Notes under the pieces: generated by a model
What the model was told of the DNA's origin: nothing
Database searches by the model: none
What the model saw: only the letters and a program-made list of their open reading frames with translations
Translations under genes and position numbers: made by a program
Shown: positions 55,801 to 64,000 of the stretch, piece after piece
Position numbering within the stretch: the stretch's first letter is position 1
How the letters are laid out: each line of letters starts with the position of its first letter
DNA from: Tribonema minus
Lineage: Eukaryota > Sar > Xanthophyceae > Tribonematales > Tribonemataceae
Assembly (NCBI GenBank): GCA_017506865.1
Contig: JAFCMP010000119.1
Location: forward strand, 168,289-232,288
Length of the DNA: 64,000 nt
Reading direction: 5' to 3'

Positions 55801-58800
55801 ATAAAAACTTCAAAAACGCCGTTCATTTACGGTTGTGTTTTCTTGCCAGGTGCACGCTGCCGGTCATTAGCGCGTTCATCATCAACACCAGCGCGGGCCC
55901 CGCCATTGCGCGCAACCAGTCCATCACGAGTCTCCCAAACACTGAAGGTCATCATAATTACAACGTACTTCTTCAAGTACACTGTTTACTACATCAAATT
56001 CAACACAGGGTATGTATGTCTGTGTCTTTTTTGCCAGGTGCACGCTGCCGGTCATCAGCGCGTACATCATCGACTTCAGCTCGGGTCCGCCATTCTCTCT
56101 CTTCGCCAAAGGCCTGACACCCTAGTGCGTCAAGTCGAATGAGCGTGCATGTCATCTATGGCGCTGACCAAGCGGTGATCGCATCATCGTGCGCTCACAA
56201 TTCAGCCACATGGTATGCATGTATGATTACCAGGTGCACGCTGCCGGTCATCAGCGCGTACATCATCGACTTCAGCTCCGGCCCCGCCATCGCGCGCAAC
56301 CAGTCCATCATAGGGTCCTCCGCGGGCATAGGGTTCGTCCTGGGGCCCGCAATTGGTGCAGCAGCGCTCGGCTGGGGCCCGGCAGTTGCCGTCAAACTGT
56401 CACTCGTTTTCAGGTGCGTTTGACGTGAACCAACGCTTGTTCAGACACGTTGCGTGTTCAGGCACATAGCTCATGAATTCCGCTGCTACACGCGAGCGAC
56501 AGATTTCAGCACGTGTAAAGCTCTATGAAGCGGCGCAGTGGTGTAGCATAGGAGCGACGTTGCAGGCACCGCGCACGTACTGCCATTTTTGTTGCACACT
56601 CCGCCGCGTCAGCGTGAGATCCCTGCCTTAACTGCCGCCGAGCTGTAGTTGTGCATCGCTGTACTCATCATCTGTGTGTTAACCACGGGTGCTTGAAGTC
56701 ACTTTCCGACACAGCACTGCTCCAGGCTCACTTGCGGTTTCACCAGCGCTGCTATTCATCCTCAGCTTTAACGGCGCGCATGACCTACTTGCACCGCATC
56801 CGACACCGACAACCTGACACTCCCTGCTGACGTTTTCATCGTTTTTTGTCGTTGGACAGCGTGCTGTCTATGATAGTGCTGCTGTTCCTGGACGAGCCCC
56901 CCCATCCCAAGGAGGGAGAGTCACAGGTGAGAACGCTCCCGCGTTCTCGGCACAAAGTAACTTGCATAGCGTCTTTGCATAGCGTCTTTGAGTCTCTGAC
57001 GTTGCAACTGTACCCATTTCTTACCTGTGCAAGCCCTGCTGCCTCCTCAGAATTTGCGCCAGTTTGTTGTCCAGAGTTGCATTCGAGCTACTGTTGTGTG
57101 GGCTGATAACCTCGGGCTAGCGTACAAGGCGCGCGCCTGCCGATTCTGTTGCTGTTGCAATGGCAGACTCGGCTTTGTTTTGTGGGCAAAAACACTGCCT
57201 GCCGCTGGTGGCTGACCATTGTTTGATGTCGACATCAAACAATGACCATTGTTTGATGTCGACATCAAACAATTACATGCGGGAGCGTACCTTGGTGGTT
57301 GAGCGTTGCTGCATGGCTGAGCGTTGCTTCACAACTGAGCGTTGCTTCATGGCCAAGCGTCGCTGCATGACTTGACGTTGCTTGACGTTGCTTGAATGGC
57401 TAAAACAGTGCTTCATTGCTGAGCGTTGCTTCAACGGCTGAGCGTTGCTTCATGGCTGAGCGTTGCTGCACTGCTGAGCGTTGCTGCACTGCTGAGCGTT
57501 GCTTTATCGCTGAGCATTGCTTCACGCCTGAGCGTTGCTTCATGTTGAGCATCAGTTCATTGCGGAACACTGCCAGATGGCGGAGCGTTGCTTCCTGGTT
57601 GAACGTTGCTTCATCGATGAGCGTTGCTTCATGGCTGAGCGTTGATTCGTCGCTGACCGCTGCTTCATTGCTGAGCGTTGTTTCAGGCTGAATGTTGCTT
57701 CATGGCTGAGCGTTGCTGCATTGCTGAGCGTTGCTTTATTGCTGAGCGTCACTGCATGCCTGAACATCGCTGCATGCCTGAGCGCTGCTACATGGCTGAG
57801 CGTCACTTCATTGCGGAACCCCTGCCTGATGGCTGAACGTTACTTCATGCCGAGCGTCACTTTATCGCTGAGCGTCACTTCATTGCGGAGCACTGCCTGA
57901 TAGCTGAGCGTTGCTGCCTGGCCTGCGCAGCGACCGGCGCAGGCGACGCCAGCCAATGGGCCTTCACTGCAACTCCAAGGGACGCATAGTACACCCTTTG
58001 CTGCTGCGAGGGAGCTGTCTGCAGCGAATGGGGCACCGAGCACCAATGGCACGTCACCGAAAGCGCAGGAGGAATTGCAACCGAAGGGGGCGGCAAGTGG
58101 GGCTGCGGGGGGAAAAGGGGGGTCCGCGATGGACCTGTTCAGGGGGGAGGGGGGTTGGTTTGTGGCTTTCCACCTGCACAACCGCTTTGTGTTCATGGCC
58201 GCGGAGTCGTCCTTGTACCAAAGGTGAGAGTTCATTGGAGTACATTTCATGTCCGCTTCAAAGTACACTTTGAAGTTGGCGTGTTGAGGTGTAAGGCTGT
58301 CTTTCATGGGAACCGCTGTCTTGCATGGGGACCGCAAGTGCCATTCAAAACGGATTGGTATCAGAGATGAGAGTTTATTTGAGTACATGTCAGAGCATGC
58401 TCTCTCGTCCTTGCACCAAAGGCCAGAGTTCATTGGAGTACATTTCAGAGCACGCTCACGTCCTCGGTTGCAAAGGTGTGAGTATATGTGAGAGTGCATC
58501 TTAGAGCACGCTCTGAAATGTGCATGTTGAAGTATCAATCTATGAGTGCACATGTTGAAGTATCAGCGCATGTATACTTCAAAGTGTATCATGCCCGTAC
58601 TTGTCAGTCATGGACACGCTCTGCAGTAGACCATAAACTTGCGCAGTATTATTGAACAGATGTGGAATTCCACCTATATAACCTCTGTACATCAGAAGCG
58701 ACCTTGTATAGGAGGTGAGCAGGTCTTGATTGCATTCCATGTACATTAAATTGTGAACTGTGCTTCGTTGCACTTTAAGCACTGTCACTCAAGTTCGTGC

Positions 58801-61800
58801 TTTGTACTTTATGTATACTTCACGTACTTGTCAATACTTTAAGGCATGTGTATGGGTACCTGGCAGCTAACGGTATGCTGCACGACTTTGTGTTGCCTGT
58901 GTGCCTCTTGCAAGGGTTGAGGTTAGGGTAAGGTTCAGCCTGGGCTTCTAACGTCCACTGCCAATACCCACGACCGCATCTTACGATTTCTACATACACG
59001 TGTCTTCTGTTTGTTGGTGATCACTTCCCAGTCACTTTTTCATTTCCACAGGCCTTTTGTTTGTTTTCTGTGCTCACAGAATGCAAGCGCCCAGCACAGG
59101 GCACACAGTGAGGGCTGGGGTGACAGTGCACAAATTTGCAACAACATCAATGCACAACTCCAAACATCACCGCACAAAGTGATAGCAACTCCAACTGCAC
59201 GACGTTTCCCGTTTTTTGGTGTGCTGCGCAGCTTGCAAGTGTTCAGCACGGGGCGGTTAGGGCTCAGCAGACCCCAGGCGGGGCTGCTCATCTCTTATAT
59301 TGGCCTCACGGGGGCGCTGGCCCAGGCTTTCATCGTCACGCGATGTGAGTTCAACTCCGGTGATGTAACTTCAACCTGAGTGTTGGTTACAAACTTCAAC
59401 ACTGATGTCAGCAAGTCACCTCGTACATTCGCCTCCCGGGGGCGCTGGCGCAGGCTTTCATTGTCATGCGATGTACGCTCAACTTTGGTGATGCAACTTG
59501 ACCTGAATGTTAGGGTTCCGATTTCATTATGGTAGAAGTAAGTCAGCCCTGGCGCAGGTCTTGATGGTCACACGATGTGAGTGCAGCTCCAGTAATGTAC
59601 TTCAACAAGATTCCGTCTAAAGCTTCAACCTGATGTCAGTAATTTATGTAGTCTTACCGTTCTGGCGCGCAGGGCTTCCTTGAGAATCTGCTGATGTATT
59701 CTGAGTCTAATGTTCTCAAACCGGCTATGTGACCTCAACTGAAGTGTATCGCTTCATCTTTACCTTCAATATTACGTAACAGTCATGAAAGCATGCAGCG
59801 TCCCTCATAATCAGCCTCACGCGGGCCTTCATCGCGCGTTGTGAGTTCAATCCTGCACTGTAAGCCCCTTGACTTGTGTACTCGAACAACTGGTGCAACA
59901 ACTGATTTAAGGAACCGAAAACCTTGCATGCATTTATAAAGTTCATGCTGTGCTCAGCTTATCAGACGCATGCCCCCTCTTTGTTGCACCATCCGCATGG
60001 CAATATGACAATACCCCCTGGGAGCTTGCCTCCCGTACACACCACGTGATGTGTGTTTTCTGCGCAGCTGACCTCACTCATCAGGCGGCGTGTTGCAGAT
60101 GTAGGCAAAGCGCCAGAAGCGATGAGTACGAATCCGCCAGTGCACAGCTTGAGCTCACCTGGCGCTTGCCCCCTTTCCGTCACATCTTCAAGGCACTAGG
60201 ATGGCTCATTTTGCGCGCTTGCATCCGATCGTCACACGAGGGTCAGGGTTAGGGTTACCCACCCAACGCTTGTTGACTACGCGTCTGCTGCTTGTTCTTC
60301 CGCGCGCGCGTCTGTCTCAGACGTGAGCAAGGCGCCGGAGATGATGGGTACCTGGCCCTGGCGATGTCAGACGCGCCAGCCCGTGCCCAGCTGAAGCTCA
60401 CCCGGCGCATGCCCCTTTCTGTCACACCTGTGCGCGGCACTACTTAGATTTGCTCGGTTGGGCGCTCGTATCCCCTTGACATGCTCCGCACGACGTTCGT
60501 GTACCACGCGTCTGACGCTTGTTTTCCTCGTGTGATACTGTCTCAGATGTGAGCAAAGCGCCGGAAATGACGGGCATGGCCCTGGCGCTAGCGGGGTCGC
60601 TGCTGGGCTACCTGTCGTGGTCCGTCACCGGCGGCGTGAGGATGCTGCTGTGCGTGCTGGCGGTGCTGACGCTGTCCAGCAATGCCTTTCTGGCACTCAA
60701 CAAAGCCAGGTGCGTGCTGCGTGGAGTTGGCACGTCTATCATATCAAAATACATGAGCAATGCTTTCCTGGCTCGTTTTAGCCCCCAGGTGCCTTTGTTA
60801 CGCGAGCGCGGTCGTCAGCGAACTAGGTAGGGTGATGTCGCTGGCGGTGCTGACGCTGTCCAGCAATGCCTTCCTGGCACTCAACAAAGCCAGGTACGTG
60901 CATGTCAGCGCAAGAGTTGGCTTGTCAACGTTATCTTATAAATAGTATCATACTATCAATTTATAATATACATCTTTCGTCAAAAGGCTTTTGAGATTTG
61001 TTTTCCTGGCGCTTGACAGCCCCCACGTGCCTGTGGTACGTGAGCATGTTAGTCAGCGAACGAGGGGGGTGTCGCTGGCGGTGCTGACTCTGTTGAGCAA
61101 TGCCTCTCTGGCGCTGAGTAACGCCTGCAACTCCTGCTGCCGCAGTACCGCTCACTCCAGTCACACCCTCAACACCTTCTGCTGCAGAACATCGTGACGT
61201 CCCCCCCCCTCCGCACTTGCTTGCCAATCCCAACTTCCCCCTACACCTCACTGCCCGCTCCCCCTGCCAATTTCACCCCCCTCCCTCCCCCTGCTTGTCC
61301 TAATCACCTCACCCCTCACCTCCCTCTGCCGCAGCGTACCGTTCACTCCCTTCCAATCCTCATCCCTTTCTGCTGCCCACGTACTGCCAAACCTAACCTG
61401 GTCCTGCACTGCGTGCCAACTTCAACTTTAGTCCACAGCTTCAACCCCTTGCCTGCCCACCCTTCTCACCACTGCCCCCAAACTCTCCCTGTCGCAGCGT
61501 TTTGTGCCGCGAACTTTCAGTCTTCGCCCCTATCCCCTGCTGCTGGCAACTCCTCGCTTACCCACAACTACGCTTGCAACCGCCTCTGCAGCACCGCATG
61601 GTGCTGTGCACTGCTTGCCGATTTCAACTTCCCCCTACATGTACCCCACCGGCCGCTCTCGGCCACATTCAACCGCCTCCCTTGCTGCCACATCGTCACT
61701 CACCCCAATCACACCCTCAATCGCTGCTGCGCAAATCTGCTGCAGCGCATCGGGCCGCGCGTCCCGCGCCGCATGCCAATTTCACCCCCCCCCCTACATG

Positions 61801-62128
61801 CACCTCACTGCCCCCGCCCCCTGCCAACTTAAACCCCCTCCCTCCCTGCCCATTCTCATCACCACTACCCCCAAACTCTCCCTCCTGCCGCAGCGTATCG
61901 CGCCGCGCGCCGCACTCCCTGGCGGGCACAGCGATGGGGGTCCTAGCGGGGGTGGACACATTCGCGCGCGCGTGCGGGGGACCGGTGGGGGGTCACATCT
62001 ACCTGGCCAGGGGACCCGCTGCGCTCGCCTTCTCGTGTGCAGGAATGTGCAGCTATATTGTCGTGCTGATCGGCACCGCGGCGGCGCGGCGGCGGCAGCA
62101 GCAGCAGCAGCGGCCGAAGGCGGAATGA
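52875..62128 (+). CDS. major facilitator superfamily transporter
   Basis: Exons 52875-53168, 55147-55259, 56234-56413, 56860-56926, 57943-58223, 59232-59344, 60547-60709 and 61894-62128 join in phase to 481 residues. A polar N terminus of about 34 residues precedes the first helix (YCVAVLEIMSLSTLLP). Motif A, the family signature between helices 2 and 3, spans the exon 1/2 junction: G90-RAS-D94-SY-G97-R98. GSSAGIGFVLGPAIGAA (helix 5, motif C-like) is in exon 3. Exon 5 codes for the long central loop (Ala/Gly/Pro/Ser-rich, about residues 210-290). The C-terminal six-helix half includes SYIGLTGALAQAF and GMALALAGSLLGYLSW. A cytosolic tail RRRQQQQQRPKAE ends it. The layout resembles the drug:proton antiporter and TetA-like group. 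Substrate unknown; membrane not determined. Confidence 0.92.
54400..54985 (+). repeat. seven copies of transporter exon 2 5' edge
   Basis: Copies near 54410, 54493, 54575, 54645, 54725, 54806 and 54955 repeat '(gcaggt)gacgctcctcaagctg' from the start of exon 2 (real start 55147). They alternate with 'gctgagcatca.c..ggc.ttgct', making irregular units of about 70-190 bases. Confidence 0.85.
54829..55115 (+). repeat. dispersed repeat R3, copies 5 and 6
   Basis: Two copies (54829-54907 and 55026-55115), each directly following an exon 2 edge copy or its remnant. They lie about 197 bases apart and were probably multiplied together with the array. Confidence 0.75.
55690..56110 (+). repeat. three copies of transporter exon 3 5' edge
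   Basis: Copies start at 55690, 55850 and 56038, each after 'tgccag'; the real exon starts at 56234. They repeat up to about 75 coding bases (CTLPVISAYIIDFSSGPAIARNQSI). Copies 1 and 2 then share 'ccaaacactgaaggtcatca' and 'acttcaagtac'. None has a donor after the coding stretch. Confidence 0.88.
57218..57273. repeat. 26-base perfect palindrome, present twice
   Basis: 'attgtttgatgtc' followed by its exact complement occurs at 57218-57243 and again at 57248-57273, separated by 'gacc'. It lies in transporter intron 4. Confidence 0.92.
57290..57905 (+). repeat. minisatellite of about 18-20 bases
   Basis: About 30 imperfect units of 'gctgagcgttgcttcatg' fill the end of transporter intron 4, up to the acceptor of exon 5. 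Units vary in length and sequence. Confidence 0.85.
58390..58480 (+). repeat. copies of transporter exon 5 3' edge
   Basis: Two copies of 'tcgtccttg.accaaaggtgagagttcattggagtacattt' (near 58408-58455 and, weakly, 58458-58485). The real edge is 58223. Confidence 0.72.
59410..59850 (+). repeat. copies of transporter exon 6 3' edge
   Basis: Copies at about 59415-59475, 59548-59585 and 59805-59850 repeat 'ggcctc.cgggggcgctggcgcaggctttcatcgtca.gcgatgtgagttcaac' with growing decay. The real edge is 59344. Confidence 0.8.
60090..60440 (+). repeat. two copies of transporter exon 7 5' edge
   Basis: Copies at about 60098-60200 and 60318-60440 repeat 'cagatgtgagcaaagcgccggaaatga.gg' and share a further 60 bases ('cagcttgagctcacc.ggcgc.tgccccttt') not present in the real exon (60547). 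Confidence 0.8.
60744..61125 (+). repeat. copies of transporter exon 7 3' edge
   Basis: 60836-60899 is nearly identical to the end of exon 7 ('ctggcggtgctgacgctgtccagcaatgcctt' through 'aaagccaggt'). 61068-61125 is more diverged; fragments lie near 60750 and 60990. Confidence 0.83.
61139..61790 (+). repeat. copies of transporter exon 8 5' edge in a C-rich array
   Basis: Acceptor-plus-edge copies ('ctgccgcagcgtaccg.tcactcc' type) lie near 61139, 61330, 61493 and 61745; the real start is 61894. Between them a 'tgccaatttcacccccctccc' unit recurs every 150-200 bases. Confidence 0.78.
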
Positions 62129-63045
62129 GGGGGGGGCAGGGGCTGAGGTTCTGTGCCCCCCAGGTGTCGCGCTGCTTCTTCCTTCGCAAACTAGCTAATT
62201 TGTTCGCTGGCGACCGGTCCGCACAGCACTTCCGAGGTTCATGTGTATACTTCAAGCGTGCAACTGATTGATGTGAGTGCGTGCCCATGTCGCCAGCACA
62301 CTTCTGTCTCAGTAAAGAGTACGCTAATGAGAACAGCACACACATTGGAAGGCCTCGATATCCAGTGCACAATGGAAGAAATAATGTTGAGTCATCATCT
62401 GCCATCAACCCTGTTGCCACTGCATATGCCCTGCTGCTGTAAATCACATTCATCATACGTCTCCAAGCAAGCTCTTTGTATGCTGTGACGTATGCTGTGA
62501 CGGGCGAATTTACATCAAGACCCAAGCTCAATGCTTTGGTTGGCAAACCGAAAACATGACAGAAGTTACAAATGATAAATGATAAAAGTTGTGCACTGTG
62601 GCTGGCAATGCGCACGTGCGCGATGGCCGCAGCCCCCCCCCCCCCCCCCCTCCCTCCCCCATTTCCCTGCCCCCCTGCCCCCCATTGGCGCCCCCAACCC
62701 CCACAATCCCAGGCTGTGGGTGCAGGCAAAATGGCTGCTCTAGTGGGACAGCCAGATGGCATTGCACGGCCTAGCTAGAGCACAGCGGATGCTAGCCAGA
62801 CAAGACTGCAATGCGCGCACGCGGTGCACTCTGTGCGTAGAGAGCGCTGCCGCACCTCATCGATACGCACAAAGGGGAGTTGACCAAGGGGCCAGATAGG
62901 GTACTTTGAGGGGGGGGGGGGAGGGGGGGGAGAGGGGAAAGGGGGATTAGCGTACTGCCCCCCCTCGACCATGCCAGCGTCCCCCCCTGGCGGCTTCATC
63001 GTCCACTGACCCAACGCTTCCGCACTAAGTAGCTACTTGTAGACG
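62129..63045. other. convergent intergenic region
   Basis: The transporter (+) and carbamoyltransferase (-) genes converge here. I see no gene. Long C and G runs lie at 62631-62660 and 62909-62945. Confidence 0.5.
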
Positions 63046-63225
63046 CTATTTTCCGAGCATCGACAGCATCACCGCCATGACGGTCCACATGCGGTTCTCC
63101 GCTTCCGGGAACACGACGGAACGGTCCGAGTAGAAAACCTCGTCGTCAACCTCCTCCTTGTGACGCGGCAGGCAGTGCATGAAGACGGCTTCCGGAAGCG
63201 CCTTGGACATGAGAGACGTGGTGAC
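63046..63225 (-). CDS. OTC: ornithine carbamoyltransferase, last exon (gene continues beyond window)
   Basis: The 59-codon minus-strand exon starts after 'cgcag' and ends at TAG. It reads [40 protein letters not shown], then [36 protein letters not shown] holds the conserved HCLP loop, whose Cys and Leu bind ornithine. [15 protein letters not shown] is the usual C-terminal helix. The wording ([12 protein letters not shown]..S.VFPEAENR) is closer to animal and fungal enzymes than to plant ones. The enzyme makes citrulline from ornithine and carbamoyl phosphate, usually in mitochondria. The carbamoyl-phosphate-binding half is not in the window. Confidence 0.9.
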   Translation of the reverse strand, partial: VTTSLMSKALPEAVFMHCLPRHKEEVDDEVFYSDRSVVFPEAENRMWTVMAVMLSMLGK

Positions 63226-63346
63226 CTGCGTGTTCAAAGCGACGATATAGGGGGATGAAATCACAAATTGGAAGTAGTTTATGACCGTCGCGATTGAAAT
63301 TGGCGCATGAAATCGACCAACACACTGTAGTGAGACATTCGAGGCA

Positions 63347-63790
63347 TCTGCAGTGCATGAAGACGGCTTCCGGAAGCGCCCTGGACATGAGGGATGCGGT
63401 GACCTGCATGTTGAAACAATGATATAGGGGGAAGACATTACACATTGGGAGTAGTGATGTAAATAGGAGAGGATCGTCATGGTTGTAATCGAAAATCCTG
63501 TGTTTGTTGGGTAGGGACCAGTAATTGTGAGGCATGAATGTGATGTACACACCAGAGTGACGCATTGAAGACATCTGCAGTGCATGAAAACAGCTTCCGC
63601 GCGGTAGTGCCTTGGACACGAGGGACATGGTGGCCTGGGCCCACAAAACCAGTGAATGACCAAGGGGAAATTCAACACAACATCATGAGTGGATTTACAC
63701 ACGAGAGATCAGGGCTGGTGGCGCAGGTATCCTCTGACACCCTGAAATGGAACGGTCAAAGCATTCGCAGTGCATGCAGACAGCGGCCGG
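63347..63790 (-). repeat. three copies of the OTC last-exon 5' edge
   Basis: Copies at 63347-63415, 63575-63640 and 63745-63790 repeat the start of the last exon (tgtccaaggcgcttccggaa / gccgtcttcatgcactgc). The first two share the same change after 'cactgc' (agatg). The first keeps its 'cag' acceptor. They lie about 215 bases apart. Confidence 0.85.
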
Positions 63791-64000
63791 TGGGTCGAGC
63801 AACCCGGGACCTACATTAGCCTGCAATGCGATGGACAGAGCCGCGAGCCGTGGGTTATGATCCTGAAAGCCAGGCTGATGCATGGTATTGTAACATTCAA
63901 TTGTTCAGTCTGCGGAGTACAAGTCAAGCATGAGATAGAGGCTACCGATTGTTGCACAGGCATGCAGTAGACATTTTGACTTACATACTGCATATTGCCA

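Noticed and set aside
55690-56110. Transporter exon 3 copies as mutually exclusive exons
   Set aside because: None has a donor after the coding stretch and the frames end in stops. Only the fourth continues into the transporter.
57290-57905. CRISPR-like array
   Set aside because: Units are imperfect, without unique spacers of constant length, and the DNA is eukaryotic and intronic. It is a minisatellite.

Overview
This is nuclear DNA of an intron-rich eukaryote, most probably a photosynthetic alga. Genes are split by GT-AG introns of about 50 bases to several kilobases. One gene is a chloroplast-type ascorbate peroxidase. A secreted protease carries an Ala-Pro-Ser repeat spacer of the kind common in heterokont algae. 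A Zn2Cys6 transcription factor (best known from fungi, also present in some protists) and a fungus/animal-like ornithine carbamoyltransferase end are also present. I infer a heterokont alga, with moderate confidence; no species is claimed.

Layout: 1-2650, intergenic DNA with 5'-truncated non-LTR retrotransposon (LINE) ends. 3801-9813 (+), a six-exon leishmanolysin-like zinc metalloprotease. 12915-22096 (+), a six-exon ascorbate peroxidase. 23402-24722 (-), a membrane protein gene split by a 247-base LINE end with a 9-base target duplication. 24888-25893 (+), a divergent neighbour coding for a DAYEEAAR-repeat protein, with a frameshift and a stop. 27246-27996 (+), the 3' end of an unrecognised acidic-tailed protein. 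28704-29476 (+), a two-repeat protein beginning MGQYY with a frame break near its start. 31965-32660 (-), a second LINE family. 34699-49336 (-), a very long gene for a Zn2Cys6 transcription factor (11 exons traced, about 1025 residues, 3' end not resolved). 52875-62128 (+), an eight-exon major facilitator transporter (481 residues). 63046-63225 (-), the last exon of ornithine carbamoyltransferase, whose 5' part lies beyond the window.

The protease, peroxidase and transporter models, and the 11 traced factor exons, were assembled by hand: every junction keeps reading phase, and total lengths of the three complete genes divide by three. One junction in the factor needs a GC donor.

The most striking feature is what fills the introns. 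At about 29 exon edges in five genes the adjoining intron holds one to seven decayed, roughly tandem copies of that exon edge, splice site included. Introns therefore seem to have grown by repeated duplication across exon/intron boundaries. The duplicated blocks are interspersed with the word CTTCAA or its complement TTGAAG, with degenerate TTAGGG-like tracts and with simple repeats. No shared pathway links the genes; they look like ordinary single-copy neighbours.
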